A stretch of DNA of 64,000 nucleotides from Rhodoferax sp. (GCF_030697375.1 NZ_JAUYQD010000064.1:1-64000); one strand, 5' to 3'. Shown: positions 34,304 through 43,031, counted from the first letter of the stretch. Translations and numbers: made by a program. Notes: generated from the letters alone by a model not told the origin.

Positions 34304-35968
34304 ATGAAACTGCGCAAAGTTTTGACGGTCTCTGCGGCAGTGCTGGTGGGCCTGGCGGCCTTGCTCTACGTGAACCGCCTGTACCTGCTGAAATACTCAC
34401 TCGGCTGGTATACCGACATCCTGCACCCGCGCGAAGCCAACCACCCGGTGCCCTGGATGGCTGGCCCGGACAAGGCCAAGCAGCCCTTGGCGCAACGGCC
34501 CCCCAACATCATTGTCATCCTGGCCGATGACATGGGCATCAATGATGTCAGCACCCATGGCGGCGGGCACACGGCCGAAGGTGTTCCCACCCCCAATATC
34601 GATGCCATAGCCCGCGAAGGTGTGCGTTTTGACCAGGGGTATGCAGGCGCTGCGGTGTGCACCGTGTCACGGGCCGCGCTCATGACGGGGCGCTATCCCT
34701 GGCGCTTTGGCGTGGAATTCACCCCTACACCGGGTGCCATGGCGCGGGTGGCAGGCATGCTGTATGCCGATCCCAGCCGTCTGCACCCCTTGATCATTGA
34801 CACGGAGAAAGCCGAAAAATCGAAGGATTTCAACGACCTGGGCATGCCGGCCTCCGAGATCACTGTGGCCGAAGCACTCCAGGCGCATGGTTACCACACC
34901 ATGCACATTGGCAAATGGCACCTGGGCAGCACGCCGGAGATGCGGCCCACCCAGCAGGGCTTCGATGAAAGCCTGTTCATGGAAAGTGGCCTGCACCTGC
35001 CAGAAAACTCCCCCGATGCCGTGAACTCCAAGCAGGACTTTGACCCGATCGACAAATTTCTGTGGCCCAACATGCGTTTTGGGGTGAGCTACAACAGCGG
35101 CACATGGTTTGAGCCCGCCAAGTACCTGGCCGACTATTACACCGACGAGGCCATCAACGCCATCAAGAAGAACAAAAACCAGCCCTTCTTCATGTACCTG
35201 GCGCATTGGGGGGTTCACACCCCCTTGCAAGCCAGCAAACAGGACTACGACGCACTGGCCAACATTCCAGACCACCGGCGCCGGGTGTATGCGGCCATGG
35301 TGCGGTCCATCGACCGCAGTGTGGGGCGGGTGCTGCAAACATTGCGCGACGAAGGCCTGGAGGAAAACACCATTGTCATTTTCACCAGCGACAACGGTGC
35401 CCCCGGCTATATCGGCCTTCCCGACGTCAATAAACCGTACCGAGGCTGGAAACTCACCCTGTTCGAGGGGGGCCTGCGGGTGCCGTATGTCGCCAAATGG
35501 CCGGGGCATATTGCACCGGGCACGCAGTACCAGCACCCCATTTCCAACATCGACATCCTGCCCACGGTGGCCGCCGCCGCTGGTGTTACGCTGCCCACGG
35601 ACCGTGTGATCGACGGCGTCAACCTGCTGCCCTTTCTGGGCGCCAAGCCCGCCACACAAGCACCCCGCCCCTTGTTCTGGCGCGACGGCAGCTACCGCGC
35701 CATGCAAGACCAAAAGTGGAAACTGATCGTGTCGGAGCGTCCCAAAAAGGACTGGCTCTTCAACCTGGCGGCGGACCCGACCGAGCGACAAAATCTCGCC
35801 TCAGCGCAACCCCAAAAGCTGGCCCAGATGAAAGCGCAATTGGATGCGCACCATGCCCCAATGCCCCCGTCACAGTGGCCTTCCTTCCTCGAAATGCCGG
35901 TTGACATTGACAAAACCCTGGACCAACACCACCTGCCCGCCGACGAATACACCTACTGGAACAACTGA
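34304..35968 (+). CDS. Sulfatase-family hydrolase with non-canonical CTVSR motif
   Basis: 554-residue sulfatase-fold enzyme with an N-terminal membrane anchor (about 5-22). Metal ligands LADDMG and FTSDNGAPG, the HIGKWHLG block and GWKLTLFEGGLRVP are all present. The formylglycine motif reads C119-T-V-S-R123: the cysteine and arginine are kept but the Pro/Ala normally required at the third position is Val. Conversion by the formylglycine-generating enzyme may be impaired, or another maturation route or phosphatase-like activity may apply. The start chosen is ATG at 34304, 34 bases after the upstream gene; a TTG at 34253 within the upstream gene is less likely. Confidence 0.85.
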   Translation: MKLRKVLTVSAAVLVGLAALLYVNRLYLLKYSLGWYTDILHPREANHPVPWMAGPDKAKQPLAQRPPNIIVILADDMGINDVSTHGGGHTAEGVPTPNIDAIAREGVRFDQGYAGAAVCTVSRAALMTGRYPWRFGVEFTPTPGAMARVAGMLYADPSRLHPLIIDTEKAEKSKDFNDLGMPASEITVAEALQAHGYHTMHIGKWHLGSTPEMRPTQQGFDESLFMESGLHLPENSPDAVNSKQDFDPIDKFLWPNMRFGVSYNSGTWFEPAKYLADYYTDEAINAIKKNKNQPFFMYLAHWGVHTPLQASKQDYDALANIPDHRRRVYAAMVRSIDRSVGRVLQTLRDEGLEENTIVIFTSDNGAPGYIGLPDVNKPYRGWKLTLFEGGLRVPYVAKWPGHIAPGTQYQHPISNIDILPTVAAAAGVTLPTDRVIDGVNLLPFLGAKPATQAPRPLFWRDGSYRAMQDQKWKLIVSERPKKDWLFNLAADPTERQNLASAQPQKLAQMKAQLDAHHAPMPPSQWPSFLEMPVDIDKTLDQHHLPADEYTYWNN

Positions 35969-36055
35969 GCGCTTTAGACAAGGTACCCAAGACCTGCGCT
36001 ACCTTCACCCTTTAAGCTACACCACGACTCTTCCAAATCCAAAGGCGAATTTTTT

Positions 36056-37555
36056 ATGCATGCTCTTAGCCCCACCGACTCTGCATTCCTGTGGATGGAA
36101 ACCCGCAATCAGCCCATGCATGTGGCCGGACTCAACATCTACACGCCGCCCCAAGATGCAGAGCCGGACTACGTAGGTCAGCTTTTGGCCGAATGGGGCA
36201 AGCATCTATCGGCCAAGCCCCCTTTTAACCAACGCCCGGTGTTGAAGATGGGCTTGTGGTACTGGGAAGAAGACACTGAGTTTGAGTTGGACTACCACGT
36301 ACGCCACCTGGCCTTGCCCCACCCCGGGCGCATTCGCGAACTGCTGGCCATGGTGTCGCGTCTGCACGGCAATTTGATGGACCGCAACCGGCCGCTGTGG
36401 GAAATCTATGTCATCGAAGGTTTGCCAGGCGGGCGGTTCGCCACCTACACCAAGATCCACCATGCACTGATTGACGGAGTGAGTGGCGCCAAGCTCATGG
36501 CCCAATCTCTCTCCACCACCGCCGAGGAACAAAAGCCGCCCGTGTGGGACCAGTCCTTCCCCAAATACACCCGCGCCAAGCGCGCCTCCACGCCCCCCAG
36601 TCTGCTGCAGCAGCTGGCCAATGTCGCCCGTGCCGGGCGCGACATCTTGCCGGGCGTGGGCAGCGGTTTGTGGGACATCGTGCGTGCGGGTTCGGACCAC
36701 AGTGCTTCCGCCCTGCCCTTTCAAGCGCCCCCCACACCGTTCAACGTGGAGATTTCGGGCTCCCGGCGTTTTGCCTCCCAGTCGTATTCGTTGGCCCGGT
36801 TCAAGCGCATTGGCGAGGCGGCCGGTGCCACGGTCAATGACGTGACCCTGGCCATCTGTGCCGGTGCGCTGCGCAAATACCTGGAGGCCCAAAATGCCTT
36901 GCCCAAAAAGCCCTTGGTGGCCATGGTGCCCGTCTCGCTGCATGGCGAGACCGATGCGGCAGGCAACCAGGTCTCGGTGCTGCTGGCCAGCCTGGCCACG
37001 AACATTGCCGACCCGCTCAAACGCTTGCAGCGCATTGTGCAGTCCACCAAGGAAGCCAAAGAACGTCTGCTGCCCATGCCCCGCCTGCAAAAAATGGCCC
37101 ACGGCATTGCCTCCATTTCTCCCATGGGGGCGGGCATGGTCACGGGTACGGCCAAAAAACACCCTTTGTTCAACGTCGTCATTTCCAACGTGCCCGGCCC
37201 CAAAGAAACGCTGTACCTCAATGGCGCCCGGCTGGACGAGGTCTATCCGGTGTCGATTGCCACCCATTACCTGGCCCTGAACATCACCATCAGTGGCTAT
37301 GGAGACAACCTGGGCTTTGGCTATATCGCCTGCCGCCGTTCGGTGCCGGGGCTGCAACGCATGCTGGACTACACCCAGAGTTCCATCCAGGAGTTGGAGG
37401 CCTCACTTCAGCTCCAGGACACCGCCCCTACGGTGGCCAAAAAGAAAACTACGGCGCGCAAGGTCCAACTCAAAGAAGTCCTTGCCAAGCCTGCAGCCGT
37501 TAAAAAGCGTCCCGCCAAGGCAAAGGCGCAATCCACCAGCGCGTTGGCAGCGTGA
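36056..37555 (+). CDS. Wax ester synthase/diacylglycerol acyltransferase with Lys/Ala-rich tail
   Basis: 499-residue WS/DGAT family enzyme that esterifies fatty alcohols or diacylglycerol with acyl-CoA, making neutral storage lipid at the membrane surface. The catalytic motif HHALIDG (HHxxxDG) begins about residue 135; the conserved NVVISNVPGP segment and LGFGYIACR near the end are present. The last ~40 residues (about 459-499) are an unusual Lys/Ala-rich extension (KKKTTARK, AVKKRPAKAKA) like histone H1/PhaF-type tails, possibly for DNA or inclusion-body association. The stop overlaps the next start as GTGA, so the DUF2804 product is co-translated. Confidence 0.9.
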   Translation: MHALSPTDSAFLWMETRNQPMHVAGLNIYTPPQDAEPDYVGQLLAEWGKHLSAKPPFNQRPVLKMGLWYWEEDTEFELDYHVRHLALPHPGRIRELLAMVSRLHGNLMDRNRPLWEIYVIEGLPGGRFATYTKIHHALIDGVSGAKLMAQSLSTTAEEQKPPVWDQSFPKYTRAKRASTPPSLLQQLANVARAGRDILPGVGSGLWDIVRAGSDHSASALPFQAPPTPFNVEISGSRRFASQSYSLARFKRIGEAAGATVNDVTLAICAGALRKYLEAQNALPKKPLVAMVPVSLHGETDAAGNQVSVLLASLATNIADPLKRLQRIVQSTKEAKERLLPMPRLQKMAHGIASISPMGAGMVTGTAKKHPLFNVVISNVPGPKETLYLNGARLDEVYPVSIATHYLALNITISGYGDNLGFGYIACRRSVPGLQRMLDYTQSSIQELEASLQLQDTAPTVAKKKTTARKVQLKEVLAKPAAVKKRPAKAKAQSTSALAA

Positions 37556-38562
37556 CGGCCCAAGTACTCCCTGCGGCGCCAAACAGCGTGGTGCAGCGAG
37601 GCTCCCCCGCCACAGGGCGCTATGCCGGAAGCCCGGAGCAGATCGACTGGTCGGGGCTGGGCGGGGAGTTTGACCGTGCGCCGCTGTGGCGGCATTTGCA
37701 CCACAAACGCTGGCACTACCTGGCCTTTGCCACGGAGCAGTGTTTTATCGGCCTGGCCGTGGTGGATGTCGGCTGGACCAACACGGCCTTTGCCTACCTG
37801 TTTGACCGCCGACAGCGCAAACTGTTGGTGGACTATTCGCAAGACGGTTTACCCGGTCTCACGGCCCAGGTGAGCGACCGCCCCGCGCAGGGCACCTTGT
37901 CCTGGTTCCGGCATTGGGGGGCCCAGCTGCGTTATGAACACCTGGAGGGTCCCCTCTACCGGCTGAAGGTGGATCTGCGCAACACCCTGCAGATTGAGGC
38001 GGAGCTGGATACCAGCCAGGCCGCGCCCTTTTTCACGGGCATCGGCCCCATTGGCCAAGGCGGTTGCGCCCACTCCACCGTGAAGTCGTCGGCCATTGCG
38101 GTTCGCGGCGAGGCGCGCGCAGGCCGAAAGACGTTTGAATTGGGGGCGGGAGTGGCCAGTTTCGACTACTCCAATGGCCTGCTGGCCCGCACCACCCAAT
38201 GGCGCTGGGCTTCGGCGCATTCACCTTCCCTGGGCTTCAATTTGCAACAGGGCTACTTTGGCAACCACGAAAACGTGCTGTGGCTGGACGGTGCATTGAT
38301 TCCCCTGGGCTCTGCCCGCTTTGAATTTGACCCCAAGTTTCCCCTCCAGCCTTGGCGCATCCGCACCGACGACGGGCTGCTCGACCTGTGGTTTGCACCG
38401 GAAGGCGCGCGGCAGGAGCATAAAAACCTGCTCATTGCGGCCAGCGACTACATCCAGCCCATAGGCACCTTCAGCGGAACGGTCAGGGCCTCCGCCAGGA
38501 GCCCCGTTCGGCAGGTCCACCAGTTGCTCGGTGTCACCGAGGACCACCGGTCGCGCTGGTAG
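37552..38562 (+). CDS. DUF2804 domain-containing protein
   Basis: 336 residues matching the DUF2804 pattern: an N-terminal DWSGLGGEFDRAPLWRHLHH-like start, the KRWHYLAFA block, GYFGNHENVLW and a C-terminal GTFSGTV strand, probably a large beta-sandwich. The start is GTG at 37552, overlapping the WS/DGAT stop (GTGA), so coupling is strong. The family is frequently beside lipid acyltransferases; a role in neutral-lipid handling is inferred from context only. Confidence 0.8.
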   Translation: MTAQVLPAAPNSVVQRGSPATGRYAGSPEQIDWSGLGGEFDRAPLWRHLHHKRWHYLAFATEQCFIGLAVVDVGWTNTAFAYLFDRRQRKLLVDYSQDGLPGLTAQVSDRPAQGTLSWFRHWGAQLRYEHLEGPLYRLKVDLRNTLQIEAELDTSQAAPFFTGIGPIGQGGCAHSTVKSSAIAVRGEARAGRKTFELGAGVASFDYSNGLLARTTQWRWASAHSPSLGFNLQQGYFGNHENVLWLDGALIPLGSARFEFDPKFPLQPWRIRTDDGLLDLWFAPEGARQEHKNLLIAASDYIQPIGTFSGTVRASARSPVRQVHQLLGVTEDHRSRW

Positions 38563-38620
38563 GAACACGGGCGACACGGTGTTCAGTTTCAACGGGCTTA
38601 CACCGCTTCATAATGGTGCA

Positions 38621-39223
38621 ATGCCACACACTGAATTGCCCGCAGCCCCAGCCCAGCCTGAATCCTTGAGCGATCTTTTCTGGTCTTTCACCCGCCTGGC
38701 TTTGCAAGGTTTTGGTGGTGTGTTGGCCATTGTGCAACGCGAGTTGGTGGACAAGAAAAAGTGGCTCACCCGCGAAGAGTTTGTGGAGGACTGGGCCGTC
38801 GCGCAAATTTTGCCCGGCCCCAACGTGGTGAATTTGTCGCTCATGATCGGTGACCGCTTTTTTGGCCTGCGCGGCGCACTCATCGCGCTGGCGGGCATGC
38901 TGACCTTTCCCCTGCTGATCGTCCTGGCGCTGGCGGCCTTGTTTGCCGGTGTGGCGGATTCCCCCCATGTCCAGGGTGCCTTGCGTGGCATGGGCGCGGT
39001 GGCCGCCGGGATGATTGCGGGCACCGGCCTCAAACTCATCGGGGCTTTGAAGCAAAATCCGATGGGAGCCCCCATCTGTTATGCGCTGGCAGCTGTTACT
39101 TTTGTAGCAATCGCACTGTTGCGGATTCCTTTGGCCTGGGTGCTCTTGGTCATTGGGGGGAGCGCATGCGCCTGGACCTACCGGCAACTGGGCGTTGTGC
39201 ACAAAATCAAACCCAGGCCATGA
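38621..39223 (+). CDS. chrA: Chromate transporter, N-terminal-type half (short-chain CHR)
   Basis: 200-residue CHR-family membrane protein with about five to six membrane segments. It contains the family signature FGGVLAIVQRE and the conserved QILPGPNVVNLSLMIG. Short CHR proteins act as pairs, and the second half follows with an ATGA overlap at 39220. The expected role is chromate (or other oxyanion) efflux. Residues about 154-163 fall in a stretch that resembles the dispersed hairpin repeat (copy H). Confidence 0.85.
   Translation: MPHTELPAAPAQPESLSDLFWSFTRLALQGFGGVLAIVQRELVDKKKWLTREEFVEDWAVAQILPGPNVVNLSLMIGDRFFGLRGALIALAGMLTFPLLIVLALAALFAGVADSPHVQGALRGMGAVAAGMIAGTGLKLIGALKQNPMGAPICYALAAVTFVAIALLRIPLAWVLLVIGGSACAWTYRQLGVVHKIKPRP
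39081..39110 (-). repeat. Degenerate dispersed repeat within a coding region, copy H
   Basis: TGCGCTGGCAGCT, an AT-rich spacer and GTAGCAA align with TGCGCAAGCAGCT...ATAGCAA of the other copies, in the frame of a transmembrane segment of the chromate transporter. The match is weaker than in intergenic copies and the stem is poor, so chance cannot be excluded. Confidence 0.4.
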
Positions 39224-39819
39224 GCATGAACCTGCACCTCACGCTCACCTCGGCCGACTGGCTGGCGCTTTTTGTCCACTTCATGTCCTTGTCCTTGCTG
39301 GCCATCGGTGGAGCCATCACCACCGCGCCCGACATGCACCGTTATCTGGTCGGTGAACAACACTGGCTGAGCGACGCCCAGTTCACCTCCAGTGTTGCGC
39401 TGGCACAGGCGTCTCCCGGCCCGAATGTGCTGTTCGTGGCCCTGCTGGGCTGGAATGTCGGCCTCAATGCCGCTGGCGCCACCGGTCCGGCCTGGGTCTA
39501 TGGTGGTCTGGGCGTGTTGGTCACCATGGTCGGCATCATGCTGCCCAGCACCACCCTGACCTTTGCCGCCGCCCGCTGGGGCCACCAAAACCGGGAGTTG
39601 CGGGCCGTGCGGGCCTTCAAACAGGGCATGGCGCCCATCGTGATTGCCTTGCTCATTGCCACCGGCTGGATTCTGGCGGCCAGCAATGCGGACCAAGCGT
39701 CGCAATGGCCACTGTGGCTGCTGACCGCCATCAATGCCCTGCTGGTCTGGCGCACCCGTGTGCACTTGCTGTGGTTGCTGGGCGCCGGGGGCGTGTTGGG
39801 GTGGTTGGGTTGGATCTAG
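39220..39819 (+). CDS. chrA: Chromate transporter, C-terminal-type half (short-chain CHR)
   Basis: 199-residue partner of the preceding CHR protein, with about five to six membrane segments and the matching signature AQASPGPNVLFVALLGWNVG. The start ATG overlaps the upstream stop (ATGA), consistent with an obligate heterodimer of antiparallel halves. A second ATG two codons later (39226) is an alternative. Nothing in the neighbourhood (no chrB) proves a chromate-specific role. Confidence 0.85.
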   Translation: MSMNLHLTLTSADWLALFVHFMSLSLLAIGGAITTAPDMHRYLVGEQHWLSDAQFTSSVALAQASPGPNVLFVALLGWNVGLNAAGATGPAWVYGGLGVLVTMVGIMLPSTTLTFAAARWGHQNRELRAVRAFKQGMAPIVIALLIATGWILAASNADQASQWPLWLLTAINALLVWRTRVHLLWLLGAGGVLGWLGWI

Positions 39820-39848
39820 GAAGTGTCCGCACACATGGAAGACAAACG

Positions 39849-41336
39849 ATGAAAAAAAAGACCATTGTTGAGCAAAAAAACCAAATGTCCCAGGCCACGG
39901 ACTACCGCACCTGGCGCATGCATGCCCTGGAGCTGGATGCCCTGGAAAGCAAGGACGTCTGGAAGGGGGAAGCCATTTCGCCGTTTTACCAGTACGCGCT
40001 GATCCAGCAACGCCTGATCAATCTCAAGAAGTGGCGCAAGGCGGGCGACTGGGCACAGCTCATTTTCAGCCTGCGCGAGGGGCTGCACCGCAACCTGGGC
40101 AATCTGGCCAACCCGGAGTTGTACCGCCACACCCATGTGGGAACCAAGTACCTCATCGATGAATACATCACGGAAGTCACCTCACTGCTCAACTACCTGT
40201 GCGACAACGACATTCCAGAGTTACCTTACGCCGAGAAGATGATGTTTTTCCGCCATACCGGGCAAAGCTTTGGCCGTTCGGCCCTGATGCTCAGCGGCGG
40301 CGCCAATATGGGCATGTTCCATATCGGCGTGATCAAGGCCCTGCGGGAGCAAAAGCTCTTGCCACGCGTGATTTCAGGCTCCAGCGCCGGTTCGGTCATG
40401 GCCGCCTTGCTGGGGACGCGCAACAACGCCGAGCTCGATGCCCTGTTCCGTGGCGAACGCATGGACTTTCACTCCTGGCGGCGCCTGGGCTTTCGCGAAA
40501 TGGTGCGGCAAAAATCCATCATGGACATTCGCCAGCTGGAAAAATTCTTGCGCGCCAACATCGGTGAATACACCTTCGAAGAGGCCTTCAAAAAGACCAA
40601 ACGCATCATCAACATCACCGTCTCGCCGGTGGACAAGCACCACCACCCCCGCCTGCTGAATTACCTGACCACGCCGCACCTGTTGGTCTGGAGCGCCGTG
40701 CTGGCCTCCTGTTCGGTGCCGGGCCTGTTTCCTTCGGTCATGCTGATGACCAAGGACCGCCTGGGCCAGGAAAAGCCCTATATGGCCTCCATCCGCTGGG
40801 TAGATGGCGCCATTCAAAGCGACTTGCCCGCACAACGGTTGGCCGAGCTGTACAACGTCAACCACCACATCGCCAGCCAGACCAACCCCCACGTGCTTCC
40901 CTTTATTGCAGACCATGCCCGCAAGGAGGGCTGGGCCCGCTTTTTGACGGATCTGGTCAAGGGGGAGCTGCAGTACCGCAGCAAGCAGGTTTTGCAGATC
41001 GCCTCCTACGGCATCGAACGGGGCATTGTCAAAACCATGCTCGAAGGGGCTGCGGCCATCGTGAGCCAGCAGTACTACGGCGACGTGACCATCCACCCCA
41101 AGGTGCAGATGAAGGACTACCGCCGCATCCTCGGCCACATTTCCATCACCGAATACAAAAACTGGATTTTGGCGGGCGAGCGTGAAACCTGGCCCAAAAT
41201 CACCATGATTCGGGACCAGACCATCATCGGACAAACCCTGGAAGACTGCATTGTTCGCCTGAAAAAACAACGCAACCGCCACAGCCCGGTGAACGGCACT
41301 GCGGACGCTGCAGCACCGCCGCGCCGCGCAGCCTAA
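39849..41336 (+). CDS. DUF3336-patatin phospholipase/triacylglycerol lipase-like protein
   Basis: 495 residues. The N-terminal ~135 residues are a DUF3336 region (YRTWRMHALELDAL, FSLREGLHRNLGNL), followed by a patatin domain: glycine loop SGGANMGMFHIG, nucleophile elbow GSSAG with S179, and the dyad Asp D319 in DGAIQSDLP. The DUF3336-patatin architecture is that of yeast TGL3/4/5-type triacylglycerol lipases and bacterial homologues. Next to a WS/DGAT gene, a role in mobilising stored neutral lipid is plausible. The start is ATG with GGAAG upstream. It overlaps the convergent downstream gene by four bases. Confidence 0.85.
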   Translation: MKKKTIVEQKNQMSQATDYRTWRMHALELDALESKDVWKGEAISPFYQYALIQQRLINLKKWRKAGDWAQLIFSLREGLHRNLGNLANPELYRHTHVGTKYLIDEYITEVTSLLNYLCDNDIPELPYAEKMMFFRHTGQSFGRSALMLSGGANMGMFHIGVIKALREQKLLPRVISGSSAGSVMAALLGTRNNAELDALFRGERMDFHSWRRLGFREMVRQKSIMDIRQLEKFLRANIGEYTFEEAFKKTKRIINITVSPVDKHHHPRLLNYLTTPHLLVWSAVLASCSVPGLFPSVMLMTKDRLGQEKPYMASIRWVDGAIQSDLPAQRLAELYNVNHHIASQTNPHVLPFIADHARKEGWARFLTDLVKGELQYRSKQVLQIASYGIERGIVKTMLEGAAAIVSQQYYGDVTIHPKVQMKDYRRILGHISITEYKNWILAGERETWPKITMIRDQTIIGQTLEDCIVRLKKQRNRHSPVNGTADAAAPPRRAA

Positions 41337-41875
41337 GCGCGTGCGGCGGCAGGCCTGGCGAGCGCGACCAGCACACTCACCACAAAGACGCCCAACAAAG
41401 CGCATTTGAGGGCGGCGCTGGTCCCTGCCACCAGGTACAGCGCCGAGTCCGCCTGCTGCAGGCCTGATGTGAAACGCCAGTGCAGTGAATTTTCCACCGC
41501 ATCACACAGCGCGGCCAAGGGCATAACCCACAGCAGCAGCCTCTCCGTGAGCGGTGAAAATTTCGTAAAGAGGGCCGTTTTGCTTGCCAGCACATACCCA
41601 AACGCGCCGTAACACAGCAGCAATCCGTAGTCGATGGGCAAATGCGAGCGGTAGCGCAGGACGCCCTCAGGCTTCCAGGCCTCCAGAATGGCTTGGAAGG
41701 ACGCCTGATCAAAGGTGAACTGCAGCGCCAATATATCGGGCTGCAGCGGTGACAAATAGGCTGCCAGTGCGGCCAGAAGGGTCAGGGACGTCAGCCCCAA
41801 AATCCAGGCGGCGCGCTGGCCATTGCGCACGGTTGGCTGAGCTTGATGCGAAAAATTCGGATGGGCTGTTGGCAT
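41333..41875 (-). CDS. Hypothetical four-helix membrane protein
   Basis: 180 residues with hydrophobic segments at about 22-42, 80-96, 110-126 and 145-170. The C-terminal tail ARPAAARA is Ala-rich. No family recognised. Its stop overlaps the patatin stop convergently. It lies two bases from the end of the lipoprotein gene, with which it is probably co-transcribed on the minus strand. Confidence 0.65.
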   Translation of the reverse strand: MPTAHPNFSHQAQPTVRNGQRAAWILGLTSLTLLAALAAYLSPLQPDILALQFTFDQASFQAILEAWKPEGVLRYRSHLPIDYGLLLCYGAFGYVLASKTALFTKFSPLTERLLLWVMPLAALCDAVENSLHWRFTSGLQQADSALYLVAGTSAALKCALLGVFVVSVLVALARPAAARA

Positions 41876-41877
41876 AT

Positions 41878-42237
41878 TCAGCGCGGGTTTTCAAAAAATA
41901 TGTAGTTGGAGCCGAAGTCGCTGATTTCGAAGTACACCTTCTTTTCACCCGGGTCGGCTTGCATGTTGAGGTTTTCGTCCAGCACACCATAACCAAAGCG
42001 GTAGGGGCGTGGTTTGCTGTCTTCGGTGCCCATGGCGGTGCTGAGCTTGTCGATTTTCAAAAATCGGCGCACCAGTTTGTCACCGGCATAAAACTCCAGC
42101 ACCCCGTTGGTGCCGGTCCAGTTCTGGATATCGCGGCTGATCTTGTTTTGCTGCTCCTGGGTGCAGCCTGACATAAGAAATAAGGCTGCAGCGCCCGCAG
42201 CTATTGCGCAAGCAGCTCCTGATTTAATAGCAAACAT
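41878..42237 (-). CDS. Small lipoprotein with a repeat-derived signal peptide
   Basis: 119-residue predicted lipoprotein. The signal peptide runs to a lipobox ending in LMSGC (C25), followed by a soluble domain (TQEQQNKISRDIQNWTG ... FEISDFGSNYIFFENPR) that I do not recognise. The start is the ATG at 42237, preceded by AAAGGG. Codons 2-13 (FAIKSGAACAIA) are encoded by dispersed repeat copy D, so the signal peptide appears to have been assembled from the repeat. Confidence 0.75.
   Translation of the reverse strand: MFAIKSGAACAIAAGAAALFLMSGCTQEQQNKISRDIQNWTGTNGVLEFYAGDKLVRRFLKIDKLSTAMGTEDSKPRPYRFGYGVLDENLNMQADPGEKKVYFEISDFGSNYIFFENPR
42198..42235 (-). repeat. Dispersed hairpin repeat, copy D, inside a signal-peptide coding region
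   Basis: CTATTGCGCAAGCAGCTCCT followed by GATTTAATAGCAAA matches the order of the other copies. On the minus strand it starts with the second codon of the lipoprotein gene (TTTGCTATTAAA...), giving an open frame because the reference in-frame stop TAA is changed. Confidence 0.8.
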
Positions 42238-42257
42238 GGTACCCTTTCTATCGAAGT

Positions 42258-43031
42258 TTAGGACGGTGAACGCTGGCGCAGCGCCTCGTACAGGCACACG
42301 CCGCTGGCCACCGACACATTCAGGCTTTCCACCGCGCCGCGCATCGGAATGCTGACCAGCTGGTCGCAGGTTTTGGCGGTGAGCTGGCGCATGCCGTCGC
42401 CTTCCGCGCCCAGCACCAGCGCCACCGGGCCCTTGAGGTCCGCCTGGTACAGGGTTTGGGTGGCGGCATCGCTGGTGCCGATGATCCAGATGTTGCGCTC
42501 TTTCAGCTCATTCAAGGTGCGCGCCAGGTTGGTCACCATGAAATAGGGCACAGTTTCGGCTGCACCGCTGGCCACCTTGGCCACGGTGGCGTTGATGCCA
42601 GCGGCGTGGTCCTTGGGCGCAATCACGGCATGCACGCCCGCACCATCGGCCACCCGCAGGCAGGCGCCCAGGTTGTGCGGGTCGGTCACGCCGTCCAGTA
42701 CCAAAATCAATGGCTGAGTGCGTTGCGCCACCGGCAAGGCCGCATTGGAAGCCTCCAGGTTTTCCAGCAGTTCATCCAGCGAATGCACCTGCTTGAGCTC
42801 TTGTACCCGCGCGGCGACGCCCTGGTGGCCGTGGCCGCCACACAGCTTGGCCAGACGGATACCGTCCGCTTCAATCAGGCGCACGCCCGATTCGTTGACC
42901 TTGTCCACGAACTGGCGCATGCGCGCATCGCGACGCGTGGGCTCGTAATAGACCTCGATGATGGATTGGGGCGCGGTCTTGAGGCGAACGCCCAGGGCAT
43001 GGAAGCCGAATAAAACTTTGGATGAAGACAT
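42258..43031 (-). CDS. rlmB: 23S rRNA (guanosine(2251)-2'-O)-methyltransferase
   Basis: 257-residue SPOUT/TrmH-family methyltransferase that uses SAM to 2'-O-methylate G2251 in the 23S rRNA P-loop. An N-terminal substrate-binding domain (about 1-85, with GFHALGVRLK) is followed by the knot domain with motif 1 LDGVTDPHNLGACLRVAD, motif 2 VALVLGAEGDGMR and motif 3 IPMRGAVESLNVSVA. All are intact. The length matches RlmB of other betaproteobacteria. Confidence 0.95.
   Translation of the reverse strand: MSSSKVLFGFHALGVRLKTAPQSIIEVYYEPTRRDARMRQFVDKVNESGVRLIEADGIRLAKLCGGHGHQGVAARVQELKQVHSLDELLENLEASNAALPVAQRTQPLILVLDGVTDPHNLGACLRVADGAGVHAVIAPKDHAAGINATVAKVASGAAETVPYFMVTNLARTLNELKERNIWIIGTSDAATQTLYQADLKGPVALVLGAEGDGMRQLTAKTCDQLVSIPMRGAVESLNVSVASGVCLYEALRQRSPS

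Noticed and set aside
34667..37357. Long antisense frames under the sulfatase and WS/DGAT genes
   Set aside because: Both plus-strand genes have complete catalytic motifs; the antisense products are Gly/Gln/His-rich without recognisable domains.
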